Assembly (NCBI GenBank): GCA_012934845.2
Contig: WNNJ02000946.1
Span: forward strand, 57,021-121,020
Source of the DNA: Pomphorhynchus laevis
Taxonomy: Eukaryota; Acanthocephala; Palaeacanthocephala; Echinorhynchida; Pomphorhynchidae
Length of the DNA stretch: 64,000 bases
Direction of reading: 5' to 3'
Part shown: positions 9,541 through 22,099 of the stretch, in pieces
How positions within the stretch are numbered: the stretch's first letter is position 1
How the letters are laid out: every line of letters begins with the position of its first letter
Translations under genes and position numbers: made by a program
The notes under the pieces: generated by a model
What the model saw: the letters and a program-made list of their open reading frames with translations, nothing else
Told to the model about the DNA's origin: nothing
Database searches by the model: none

Positions 9541-11580
9541 GTGGGACCCCGCAGAAAATAGGGATGGGATGAGAGGATGATGAATTTGAACAGACTCGAA
9601 AATAACGATCGGATAGATATGAGGCAAACCATGGTACGGAGTGGGAAAAAAGCCGTAATCATAAAGAAAGAGAGACATGAGGATAAGTGGTCGACGAGAT
9701 CGAAGACGGAGGAGAGGTCGAGGGAGATAAGAACACTATATAGAGCCTTGTCACGAGAAATGAGAATGTTGCTGTATACTTTCATGCATGCGATTTCTGC
9801 GGAGTGATTAGAGCGGAAAGCGGATTGGAAAGGAGAATACAAATTGCATGAAGATAGATTAACATAGATCTGAATTAAGATAAGGTGTTCTAAGAGCTTG
9901 GAAAGAGTAGGGATGAGTAAAATAAGGCGATAACTTGAAGGAAGTGAGGGGTCGAGCTATTGTTTCTTAAGGAGGGGTCGAACGATAACGGATTTCCAGA
10001 ATAAAGAGAAGATACTACTGCAGATGGATGAGTTAAACTATGTGGTGATGAAAGGGGATATCGATGAGCATATGGATATTAGTATAGGCGTATACAGGGG
10101 ATTGGCATGTCCCCTGCATGCCAATGTCCTTGTCCCCTTTGTTGGCGGATTTTGAAATCGCCAAGAACGAGTGAAGGGATGGAGGACAAAGAACAGTGAG
10201 ACTGTAGGTCAGCGAGTTCGGTAAAAAATAAGGAGGTAGGTGTAGATGAACTAATACGGTACGCAACGGCGAGATCCAGAGTGATTGGGCTAGAATGACA
10301 TGTGAGCAATTCAAAAGAGCAAGGACTAAAATGGGGAGTAATTATGCGAATAGACGGGGTGACGGGCGAATGCAACAATGTCCCCATGATTAGAGAATTT
10401 AGAAGGGGATGAGCTAAGGGGCGGGCAAATTCGATTAGTGAGCAACAGGCAGAGTGTAGACGGCGTATGGAGAGGTCGTCGGAATCGGAGTGCCAGGATT
10501 CGGTGAGGCAGAAGAGATCGATTAATTGCTTCTTGAATAGGTTGATGATATGATCGGATTTATGGAGAATAGATCTGGTGTGGAGGCCGAGGCGGACACC
10601 GTATGTTGGCGATAGTGGCTAGCAGAGAAGACACAAGGGGGATATAGGGCGCCATCGAATTTTGGGACGGTGTGGACAACTTGAAAATCTCGGTCAATGT
10701 TTCGCATATAGAGAGACGTTTAACCGTTTTCCTAGTTACGGCGTTTTTCGATGCGGGTAGAAGAGAGCTGAGCGATTTCGGAAGGGGGCGATCGTGGAAA
10801 ATGCGAGTGGCTGAAAATGACATGAGTTTAAATCGTTGGGAGCGGGCAGAGGACACGTCAGAGCGATGCTTGAAAACATTTTTCAGGTAGGGGGATGAGA
10901 AGGATTATATGGAGAAGATTTGTTTAGGCGTATGAGTGCAGCAGGAGAGATGCCCTTGGAAAATGATAGTTTATTCGCAAGAAAAAAGACGCGTGGATGG
11001 ATCTTAAGGCGGAAACATTGTGGTCGAGACGTGCTTGTGGAGATAAGGTGGTGCAAGGAGTGATATTAGTGACGATGGCGCAACGTTCGCGAGAAGGAAA
11101 GCGTTTCCGTAAAGAAGTACGAGTGACGTGAGTGGGTGAGATCACGATAAGAGAGCTGGGAGTTGAGGATATGAAGGGAGTAGGTTCGACAGCGGGATAT
11201 AATAGGATAGGGCTAATATAGAGAGTGACAAGCGACGTGAGGAAAGGTTATGAGCTAAAGGATTGTGGATGTGATTTTGATTGCTGGATGTATGTTATTA
11301 GGAAACGAGACAGGAGGGACGAGACGGGGTGTCGGGGAGTAAAGATGACATGGAATGGGAAGTGCATATAGTGACAGGATCAGTGGGTGGAGAAATGGCA
11401 TTGGAAACGACGGGGGTAGTTTTAATGGACGTGTTAAAGACTGATATGTGCTTATTGGAGAGGTTGCGGATTAGTTTTTGGGCACAAAATCCACATAGAA
11501 AGTCTCCTTTAGATTTACTGTATTCGCAGGCCATTGGTGTTCAGACGCTGCAGTCATGTGTTGAGCACTCTACTAGTAGT
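9541..11580 (-). mobile_element. L2-like LINE, 5' half (ORF1, endonuclease, RT start), split by Naiad
   Basis: Minus strand. Upstream is an ORF1 region with a Cys-rich finger (F-L-C-G-F-C near 11490). At 10440-10500 the endonuclease shows E-S-W-H-S-D-S-D-D; at 10079-10387 it shows A-V-A-Y-R-I and L-V-L-G-D-F-K-I-R. The RT begins at about 9960, with F-Q-S-A-F-R-S-N-H-S and D-L-S-S-V-F-D at 9700-9840, and is cut after G-V-P at 9541 by the Naiad. The RT resumes at 5391. A short inverted repeat (ATTGGCATG/CATGCCAAT) sits in the endonuclease at about 10096-10120. Several frameshifts. Confidence 0.75.
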
Positions 11581-12849
11581 TAAGCGCAGTTGATTTTGAT
11601 CTTAGCTGTTTTATCAGTCCTCCCATCACAATTAGCTGATTTGATCATTTTGCGATTAAAATTCGATCATGTTGAGATTATTTGCACTTTATTACAAATG
11701 TATTTTGGCATTAAATTACTCTTACAATTTCTATTTTTTTCATCGAGATTTTTATTGCTTTTAATCTAGTTGTTATGACTGTAACTTTACATTTTATTGT
11801 TTCATTATTCTTTAAGTCACTCATCATACAAGTTTATCAGTTGCATCTTACAGATCTATCATGATGAATAAATGTTCTTATATCTCGTTTAATAACAATC
11901 AGAATAACGAATTGGGTCTTTATTCGCGAGTCTTAAAACTCCCGATTGATTCGAGAGTTTATATTTGAGGGTCTCATGTGTCCCGCGATGATTTATTTAA
12001 GTTAGGATCAACGTTGCTGTTGTTGAATACTATTTTAGTACCTTGTTTTAAATAACTAGTATCATCTTCGTTTTCAATAGTTGTCGAATCTTCTTCATCA
12101 ACTCAGCATTCGTAGGCGAGATACTGAGTTTGTAAATTGTATTTGGCCAGATTCTTCTTTAAAAGTCGAGTACGACGGATTTGAGTTATAACTATTAACA
12201 GTTATTAATAGTTCATTTGACCCAATGAACTATTGGTTCGTATTTGGAAAATTGATGATTCCGCTTTATCACTTTAAAAAAATGCCTTAGATAATATTAC
12301 TTACATAGATAATACGTAATGCCTGTCATCGATTTAAATTAAAACAACGAGGAACGAGGAAACAAAGGATCCTATGATATTATCTAATTTCCCTTCAATT
12401 TGAGAGATAATAACATACAAGATAATAGCATACAATAATATTACTTACAAGTTCAAGTTAAAACAACGAGGAAACGAGGAAACAACGAAGACAAAAAAAC
12501 TTAATTGATGGACATTTCGGATTGACGGACATTTACAAAAGTTATTTCAAATCTACATGGGTCGCAGAAAACAAACTGAAATATCTGCATACGTATCGCG
12601 TCAAGTTTGATGTGATTCTGACGGCTGTAACGTTTGGACTACGATATCTGTTCCGCGGTCAAATTATGACAAGCTTACTAGGAGAAAGTTCATTTGTGGT
12701 TTTTGCTCTGCGTCTGTTCTTCCTATGGGATCTTCAACAATGAATGCAAGTGTAACGAAAATAAACAGATTCAAACGATCTCGTCGATCGCGAACACACT
12801 TCAGGCGAACATGAACGTCTCATAGTCATACGGCTATTTCTTCACAGAA
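11581..12849. other. Non-coding stretch with tandem duplication and a hairpin
   Basis: No gene recognised. Two related segments near 12290-12360 and 12435-12490 share AATATTACTTACA and an AAAACAACGAGGAAACGAGG run, a local tandem duplication of about 145 bp. A perfect inverted repeat with 11-bp arms (AATAGTTCATT) lies at 12207-12234. A small open frame at 12522-12743 has no recognisable similarity. Confidence 0.45.
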
Positions 12850-15475
12850 TGTATTCTTTTCAGAGACACAAATTCAGGAAATTATGACAATGGATCACAA
12901 ATGCCGAAATTCAGCCCGCATCTGGATAAGTAAACAACGACATTCGCACACGATGCAGACATTAAAAGACACAAGTTTTAATATAGGCGATTTGATGTCA
13001 AATCATGATGTCGAAAATGACATGAAAATCGTCGAGAAACATGACAGTAGCGGTTCCGCATACTTGGAGACATGTTTAAACGGCTATACATCAAAGGAGT
13101 CTACATGTCTGTTATCCGAGTCAACAGACAACACAAGAGTGAGTTCTCTGATGCAGCACATTTCTACTTTTTCATGAATACGCAAATAGCATGATTTTCT
13201 CGCGCTATCATTTTCACTAATGTACCGGAATCAGCTTCAATCAACATTCAAAATCGATTATATGATGATTTGTGGAAGATACTGACTGCTATCTTGTAAA
13301 TTAGTCTGGCAAATTCTCCTGTAGAGGTCATTTCTAAAATTAGAGTATTATCTCTCTTCCGTATTGGTAAAAATGATGGTAATCATCATAGACAAGTGAA
13401 AGCAATACTTACTGACAAGGTTGCTGTCCGGCACATTTTTCTGAATTATTTTCGCCTCAAAGGTTCTCCTACCAGATAATTGAAAGATCTTGATGTGAAT
13501 GAACGTAAAACATATACACAAAGTTAAACAAGTTTTAAAAGCGCGCTTAGATGCCGGAGAGACGAACTTGACGATCGAAAATTTTCGGGTGGTGCGGCGA
13601 TGGACTCGGTTGCATTGGATCCCATTGTAGATGAATGCTTTCAGAATCTTTTCGTCGCTTCTACCTCATATAATATTCAAAGATTTGAATGCATTTGTTG
13701 CTTACGTAATATTGTTGGGTACCGTTCCCCTTGTGGTTTGCTCACAGTGGTATTAATAATAATGGCGAAAATGGTGACAATGTGAGAAGTGCGCAGCGGA
13801 TAGCCTTTGTCACTTCTGGTTGTATGATTTTGTACACCAATGCATGTAGCCTCCTCTTTAAAATTAATGAATTAATACTTTATTTATTCTAGACTCTATT
13901 TATTCTGGACTTTATTTCTTCTGTAATATGGACTTCGTGTCCATATTACACATCCATTGTTAGTGGCTATAACTTAAACTTGGTTAAACTCTGATATTAC
14001 AGAAGTAGAGATTGAGGTAACGAATTATTCCGCTTATTGGGCGGACAGAACCAGTAATATAGGAGGTAGAGTTATTCTTTATGTGCATAACAACGTAACA
14101 TTCAAGTTAATAGATATAAATCAGAAGCAGGAATTGAGGCTTTATAGGGTAGCTTTGTGCATCTTGCCGTATATTGGAGAGGATATCGTATCGTATAATC
14201 AGCAACTACCTAGATACTAATAGGTTATTGTGTCGTAATTAACATGGATTCCTGAAAAAACACTCGACTGTGACGAATCTTTTGATATCCCAGGAAAGTT
14301 AGGGTTACCTAGTAGATTAAGCATTCAATATTGACGTTGTATTTTTTGATTTCTTGAAGGCTTTTGACTTTGTTCGTCATGATATATTGATTCGTAAAAT
14401 GCAGGCATTGAATATCGATCCTATTATTATTCGCTGGGTAGGTGATTTTATATTACACAGCTCGTAATAATTAAATGTTAATGGTATTTTCTCTGATCGA
14501 TACCCTGTTCATGCTGGCGTCCCTCAGGATTCGGTATTGGGTCAACTGCTATTCTGTATTTATTAACGATTGACCTGGTATTCTGAGTTCAGATTCAGCT
14601 TTGTATGCCAATCATCTTAAAATTTGGCGAGCTATTAGGTCGAATTTAGATATGGATATCACCAATCAGATATTGACAGCGTTTCTAAGTGGGCATGCTC
14701 CAACGGCTTGTCTATCAATGTATCGAAGTGTGTTTGCATGCGTATATGTTCACGTAATAATGCTCCATAGCCAACATATCATCTAGGTGGTCAGCTCATC
14801 GAAATAGTTTCACATGTAAAATATCTTGGTATATGGATCGCTAACGATTTGTCTACTCGCCGACATACTAATAATGAATGTGTCAAAGCTATGCGTATGG
14901 TCGATCTTATTCGCCGGACGTTTAGTTTTCTGAGTCCCTGGTCATTTAAATCACTTGCAAATACATTTATTCTCAGTTATTTACTATATGCGTCTCAATG
15001 TTTATATCCTAGAACGGTTGATGAGTCCACTTAACTTGGAAATATGCTGCGTTTGGCAACAATGCTCGATCATACGGTAAGAGTTCTTCCATATGGGGAA
15101 ATGTTCAGGACTCTGAATATGCTTTCTGTACGCAATCTTCGCGATTTGCGAGATATGTGACTGACGTGGGAGATATTCCACATAGAACATCATGTTCTGC
15201 GTAGACTGTTGAATATTCGATCTACCCGGACTTTGCGATATCATTCCCTTTATCCCAGTCGTCGCCGAATTGTACAGACCAAAAAATTCAATTTGGACAA
15301 ATAATTGTGAATCCATGGAATCGTTTGAGCCAACAGACTGTTAGCTCAACTTTCACATAAACTATTCAAACGGTAAATTATTTTAAATTTGGATTGATAT
15401 TTTTTCTTTTTTTTTCATAATGTAGTGTGCAACTTTGAGGCGTGCTCCTAATGTTGTCGACAAAATAATAATAAT
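12850..15475 (+). mobile_element. CR1-type LINE, internally deleted, decayed
   Basis: Plus strand, in order: ORF1 (about 12880-13600) with I-I-F-T-N-V-P-E-S and V-L-S-L-F-R-I-G-K, matching ORF1 of the CR1 at 16190-26062; endonuclease scraps (about 14000-14110: A-D-R-T-S-N-I-G-G-R-V-I-L-Y-V); then the RT (14240-14780) with H-G-F-L-K-K-H-S-T, F-K-A-F-D-F-V, G-V-P-Q-D-S-V-L-G and Y-A-N-H; then C-terminal parts to about 15350. A T-rich 3' UTR with an AATAATAATAAT-like end follows. Part of the endonuclease and the RT start are missing. Many stops. Confidence 0.7.
13922..13950. repeat. Perfect 12-bp inverted repeat
   Basis: TGTAATATGGAC and its exact complement separated by TTCGT, inside the decayed CR1. 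One of a series of perfect short hairpins in this window. Confidence 0.8.
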
Positions 15476-16189
15476 CAATACGTTTTCGGAAGCAATTAGT
15501 CACTTCGACAAATTGTAGCATTATGTGATTCGTTGTGCGAATGCAAATAGTTAGTTATGAGGTGTCTCATTTATGTATGTGCAAATAGTTGGTTATGATG
15601 TGTCTCATTTATGGATGTGCAAAGTAGTTCATGAACGGATGACAATATCTCGGAAAAACACATCTTCCATTGACAGCTCTTTCGTTTCTAACAGTAGTAA
15701 TATGCCCCTCCAGAGCATTCAATTGAGCCTTTCACATTGTACGTTCTTCTGTGGTCTGTATAGCGCTGTTTAGCTTGTGCAATTCCCATCTCGTCAGCAA
15801 ATACTTAAAGAATCGTAATTGAAAAGCGGTTCATAGGACAGAATGTAAATGCTGTGGACATCTGAATACATCTAGATGCTCTGAATACATTCCTTGGAAG
15901 TTTCAGAGGAAGTATCTTTAACGGCAAATACAAACGGGTAACGTCTAAATTCACCGATTACGGTGATTAGTTAAGTGTTACTGTGCCGACTTTGCTAATG
16001 GGCTTTTAAAATCACGCAATATTCTTTCCAGATGAGAAGTAGATTAGATAAGATGAAAACTATTTTATAATTATATTAAAACAGTATTCATGCTTACCTC
16101 GGATTGATTCGACAACAAGTTTTACAATTTGCGGTAATCAATTGTATATCTTTGACTGAATATAATATTATAACAAACAGAAACAAATG
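15476..16189. other. Spacer with 38-bp tandem repeat
   Basis: No gene recognised. A unit of about 38 bp (GCAAATAGTTRGTTATGAKG followed by TGTCTCATTTATG) occurs about 2.3 times at 15538-15630. The remainder to 16189 shows no coding pattern. Confidence 0.5.
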
Positions 16190-16894
16190 AGCTACAAGCT
16201 CGTGTCGCTTACAAAACATGAAAAAATAAAAAAAACCAACAAAAAAATTCAATCAAATAGTAGTCGCGAATTCCTTCTATCGGCTTCGATGGCTTTCTTG
16301 AGAAGCTTTCGATGGCATTCTTTCTTCGATGGCTTACAAGAGATATCAAGGCACTTTAGTGCATTCCACCCGTTAATTACCTTGGTTTCAAATCGATGGT
16401 GATCAGGAATTCTTGTAGTTGGATTTATTAATTTCCACACATGCCCACGAGTTCTCGTCTATCATTCACTGATAATAAGCTAGAGAGACCACCAACGCCA
16501 TCGAAAACAATTTTGACTGCAGTTGATAAATCGATGGCCGATCTGCGATATTTTAATGTGCCGACACGTAGAGATGTCAAACGTTCAGTATATCTCAAAT
16601 TGGAGAAATTCGGAATCATTCGTAACCCTTTACGTAACAAGTTCTCAGTATCACGGAATTCCTTTTAAGTCTGGATAAGTTAGGTAAACCGTATTCAAGG
16701 ATGGGTAGAATATAAGAGCAAAATAGTCGCTTAAACATTGATGGACTTATCCGATCAAAAGACTTGAAAAACATCCATAAAATACGATAGCCTCAATTAC
16801 AAATATATCTAGTGTGGACATTAGTTTTTAAGTTACTGGTCATCATCACACCAAGATCCTTGAATTCACCCACTCGGCCTATTTGAATCGAACC

Positions 16895-17082
16895 TGCCAT
16901 AACAAAATTAAACAAAGAAAGTTTTTACTGCATCCACAACCACACTTAATGTCACAAAATGCGTTACTTATAGTCAATTGTTAGGACGCCACTCAACGTG
17001 TGTTTAGTGATGGCGGTTGGTCACTGTTTGCGGTTAGGTTGCATGAGCTATTGCCCATTGATTGTGCCGCCGCTGCTGCCAC
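16895..17082 (-). repeat. 3' LTR of gypsy element
   Basis: About 188 bp, nearly identical to 21130-21317. On the minus strand it runs TGGCAGCAGCGG to TTATGGCA. A purine-rich stretch (17083-17100) lies just before it in element orientation, as expected for the polypurine tract. Confidence 0.9.
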
Positions 17083-20000
17083 TTTTTTCTTTTCCTACTC
17101 TTCTGCGAGTTCATCGTACTTGACTGGTTTTTTCCGACACCTCGTCCCCCTCCGAATCGTTTTCGAAGGTATATGATCATTAAGTTCCTCACTCCCTGTT
17201 ATTTCGGTTACTCTTCTATTCGTGTTCAACTCTTTATTTGTTCTTAGATCATCTGCATGTCTTCGTCTTTCTCCATTTTGGGTGTTTACCACATATGAAC
17301 TTCACCCAGTCCGGTATATTATAGATCCAGGCTGCCATTGTCTAGTCAGTTGGTTTCGTACCCACACTGCATGATGTACGTCGAATTGTCGTGGCCTCGC
17401 GTTAACGTCATGACGTTCTTTCTGTTTCTCTCTGTGACTTTGCACCGTAGTTTGTGTAGTTGGTCGTAGTCTGTCCCATATAGTTTTTAGCCTTCTACCA
17501 TACAGTAACTCCGCAGGTGCTTTCCCCGTGCTACCCTGTGGCGAGTTTTGATAAGTCATGAGAAAATGTTAAATGGATAGGGGTCTGTCGCGGTGCCTTC
17601 GAGAAAATTCAACTCGGCGTTTAAATGTTCCGATAAAACGTTCAATTAACCCATTGGTTTGTGGGTGATATGGCGAGGCTTTAATGTGTCGAATTCCATT
17701 CGCCTTGCAAAATTCTGTGAATTCTCCTGACTGAAATGGGGGTCCATTGTCTGATACAATTTCACGAGGTATACCCATCCTTGCTAACAATTCACGTATA
17801 GCGGCTATTGTTTCAACAGCATTAGTGCTACGTATTGATATAATTTCTGGCAATGACTTTGAGCGTCAATTAGAGCCAAATACATTTGTCCATCAATGGG
17901 GCCTGCAAAATCAACGTGTATCCGAGTCCACACTTCTGCAGGAACATCCCATTGGTGTAGGGGTTAGTGAGCATATTTCGGTTGTTGTTTCTGACATAAT
18001 GAACAGCGGTCTACCCATTGCTCGATATCTGTATTAATGGTAGGCCACCAGCAATATAGTCGCGCTAGATGTCGCATAGCGGATATCCCTGGATGTCCAA
18101 GGTGGAGTGTTTCCAAAGCTTTGTAACGAATGCTTCTCGGAATGACAATGCGCTGTAACCATAACAAAATACCGTTTTCGTTTGAAAGTTCGTGTTTCCT
18201 AGAATGGTATATCGTTGTTATTTGGTTGCATTGTTTAAGCCAGCCACTTTCGATATATCTTCTTATTTGTTGTGTTTCTGTATCCCGCATGCTTTCATTC
18301 CGGATTTCGTCCATTGACAGATGCATTTTTCCTGCGTTGTGATCTTGTAGCAAATGGATTTGTTTACTCTCTTCAGTATCTAATGGGTTATGAATCGGAA
18401 GTCGAGAAAGTACATCAGCCATCGTATTTTTTCTTCCCTCGATATATTTCAATTAATAGTTGTACTGTGCTAAGGTTAGGGCCTATCTGATCAATCGCTG
18501 GTTAGTCATTTTGCTTAAATTTCGATCTTTTCCAAAAATGTATTTAAGCGGTCTATGATCGCTTCATAGCATGAATCTTCTACCGGCGATATACTGATGA
18601 AATTTTCGTACCGCGAATACTATTGCCAATCCTTCTTCCTCCACTTGGGCATAGTCCTTTTCATTGGGCTTCAGTGTCCTGGAAGCGTATGCTATCGGTA
18701 ATTTAACATGATTCGAGTCTTCTTGGAATAATATTGCTCCCAAACCATTGTCGCTCGCGTCACATGTGAGGTAAACATCCTTGTGAATGTCGAAGTTCGT
18801 TAGTATACGAGCATCCATGAGTGATTCCTTGACTTTTTCAAATGCTTGCGTATGCTCCGGTTTCCATGACTAAACCGCTCGACGGCCACTAAGCTCGTAC
18901 AGACTTTTGCAATTGGGTTGCAGACTTGGAATAAACCGGTTCAAATGGTTTACCGCCCCAAGGAAAGATTGTAATTCGCCTTTGTTTGTTGGTGTGGGCA
19001 TTTTCTGTATAGCCTCCAGTTTATTAGGACACGCTTGTATGCAATCTTTCGTTAACACATGACCTAAGATTTTTACTCTTTCTTGGAGAAAACTGAATTT
19101 CTCATGTTTCACTTTCACTCCAGCTTGCTTTAATCTCTCCAATACTTTCTGTAGATTATCTAAATGTTGTTCGATGTTTTACCAGTAATTATAATGTCAT
19201 CAAGGTACGCCGCTACCTTGGGGATACCCTGTAGAATCTGATTGACATACCGTTGAAATACGATCGGCGCCGTGCTAATGACGAAAGGCATACGGGTATA
19301 TCGGTAAAACCCTTTATGTGTCGAAATGGTCAAGTATTTCCTTGATGACTGCTTCACTGTCAGTTGTAGATATGCGTCTTTTAAATCCAGGACAGAATAG
19401 TGGAGGCCGCCTGCTATTTTTTCCGTGATGTCTTCCAGTGTAGGTAGCACATATGTATCCAGCCGTAAGTACGGATTAATTGTAACTCTGAAATCGCCGC
19501 ATATTATCACCGACCCGTCCGATTTATGTGTGACTACTATTGGCGCCGCCCAGTCAACTATTTCTTGAGAGATATCTACTGGTTCGACGACTCCTTGTTT
19601 TAGCTGTCTCTGTAGCTCAGCTTCCACTGATTCTCATAGTGAGAATGGTACTCTCCGACTACTCCAACAGTGAGGTATGGCGTTAGTGTCGATGGTTAAT
19701 TCTACTTCGTAATCTTTTACGTGCGTTGTCCCTGGACCAAATACTTCCTGCATAATTCTGCAAGAGATTATACAATTCCTCATTGTTTTCGTGCGTTGCT
19801 TTTATTGAACACAATGGTGATGAGTTGATTTCCTGCTCTCTTATTATTATAACAGATTCGGGTCATTTCAATTTGAATGCCGATATCCAGGGTCGCCCAA
19901 AAAGTGGTCTACAAGATGTTTCAAGTACCGTTACCCATAACAATTGCGCTTGTTTATTTAATGTCGCGGTTACCAAGCATTTTCCGATAGACTGAAGTAA

Positions 20001-21129
20001 TTGTCCACCGCAAGTTTTTAACACTTTGGCTGGATGTAATATCGGTTCTCCGATGTGCTGCCAAACAGCTCTTGAAATTATTGAGACACTAGCCCCAGTA
20101 TCAAATTCCATATTTATACATTGCCCGTTGATTTGTACTTTTATAATCGGGATGATATCATCGTGCCCTATCGTGTTGATAGATCTCAAAATCTCACTAT
20201 CATTATCACTGACCATATCCACTGCCCGAACGTTGTTATGGGTTGGTGTATTCGTACTGCGACAACACGCTTCGAAGTGACCAATTTTTCAGCAGCGCCT
20301 GCAGCTTTTTCCAGTTGCTGGACATCTTTGAAATCTTGTGTGCTGTCTTCCACATCTTGTGCACGATGATTGAGGCTTGTTTGTTGCTCGCCATGTTTGA
20401 GCATTGGACTTATTAGTGGATCTAATGAGGTCGATTTGATCTGTTTCACGTTTCATCGTCATGCTTTGTCCGAATTCTGTCGATCGACATTGAACTAGCT
20501 GATGTGTGCCCTGTATCAATTCATGTGTCTTGCAAACACGCAATAGATCATCGAGGGTTGAATTTTCCATTTGTAGCATAGTATTTCTCACGTGTGGGGT
20601 CTTCATAACAATATTATCGCGTATTCTTTCTTCGATTGCTTGACATTCGTTTGTGATTGTTTGATTGAAAAATCTGCACAGCCTTGCTTTGTCCTTTAAA
20701 TTCACCAACCAGGTGGCATATGTATCATTTGGACCCATTTCACATTGGTGAAAAGAATATCGAGTTGCGATTATGTGTGTTGGTTTAAGGAAGTGCTGGT
20801 TCAGAAGTTGGACCAATTATATGTATCCTGTGTCATCCAAACTTTGACCAGCATTTAATCGATTTATGAGTTGGTATGCTTCTGATCCAATCTATGACAA
20901 CAAAAGTTGTTTTTTTATGGTCGTCATCTGAAACCGATTGAGCTCGGAAATGGTGCTCAAGCTGCTCATAATAATTTGCCCACTCCTCCTTGTCCTCGAT
21001 AAACAGTCGATATCCTGAAACTTGTATACGGTAGTGTTGTTCATCGTTGTTTCGTCCATTGCGATTCGCCAACAGCTCTAACAACTGCTGCTGCATTAAG
21101 ATCGTTCGTAAAACTCCCTCGTCGCCAGT

Positions 21130-21317
21130 TGCCATAACACAATTAAACAAAGAAAGTTTTTTCTGCATCCACAACCACACTTGATGTCACAAAATGCGTT
21201 ACTTATAGTCAATTGTTAGGACGCCACTCAACGTGTGTTTAGTGATGGCGGTTGGTCACTGTTTGCGGTTAGGTTGCATGAGCTATTGCCCATTGATTGT
21301 GCCGCCGCTGCTGCCAC
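21130..21317 (-). repeat. 5' LTR of gypsy element
   Basis: Matches the 3' LTR at all but about three positions. The gag start codon (minus strand, 21132-21134) falls at the end of the LTR and is followed by ACTGGCGACGAGG, whose TGGCGACGAGG part is a candidate primer-binding site. Confidence 0.9.
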
Positions 21318-22099
21318 ATAACCTATCTGATACGATGAGTTTAGTGAAGAAGCAGTAGACATATGCGCACATTTAGAGGGGTTAACCCTCAAACCATTTT
21401 CCACTGACCATTTTTCTAGACATGTTAGATCATCTTGAAGGATCTTAATGTCCTTCCGTCTCTAATACGTCGCCATATCTTAGCATCGTAAGCATACATA
21501 ACGACATCAGAACTAATTACAAATGGGAGATCATTGATATAGACAATAAAAAGAAGTGGGGAGATAACAGCACCCTGTGGAACGCCAGAATGAATAGCGA
21601 ATGAGGTGGACATATCTGCACCTACACGTACTTTGAAGGAGCGTGAACTTAATTAATTTGCAATCCAGGCGACATACATTGGACAAACACTAAGTGACCT
21701 CAATTTGTGAATGAGGCGATCATGCGGAATTGAATCAAAAGCATGAGAGAAATCTACAAAAAGTACGTCAGATTGAACTCGTCCATCTAATAAAGACTGA
21801 CATGAGTTAGAAGAAACCAAAAGTTTACTTAGTGTTGATATATTTGGTCTGAAACCGTGTTGTGAGTCAGTGAGTTTAACGTTGCTTTCCGAATCAGAAG
21901 ATATGTTTTTGACTATTAGCATCTTAAGAAACTTACAAATAATACATGCCAAGGCTACTGGGCGATAGTTCTCACACATTTGTCGATATCCCATTTTATA
22001 CACTAGAACTACAATGGACTCCTTCAAACTCGAAGGAATTCTAGATTGGAGAATAGAAAACTGAAACATACGGAAAACATATTAGCTAGATCCTGAGAT

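Larger units (their letters stand above)
16895..21319 (-). mobile_element. Ty3/gypsy LTR retrotransposon, structurally whole, frames broken (fossil)
   Basis: A 4.4-kb element on the minus strand inserted in a CR1 LINE, with AACC on both sides as target duplication. LTRs of about 188 bp lie at 16895-17082 and 21130-21317 and differ at only about three positions, so insertion is recent. Parts in order: gag (20289-21134) with a C-terminal Cys-rich knuckle; aspartic protease (19863-20222, D-T-G-A-S); reverse transcriptase (19160-19650, Y-L-D-D); RT thumb and RNase H (18564-19142, T-C-D-A-S); integrase with HHCC zinc region and catalytic core (17569-18452, S-D-N-G and Y-H-P-Q-T-N-G); integrase C-terminus (17095-17559). 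A purine-rich tract adjoins the 3' LTR. No envelope gene. The reading frames carry roughly half a dozen breaks. Confidence 0.92.
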
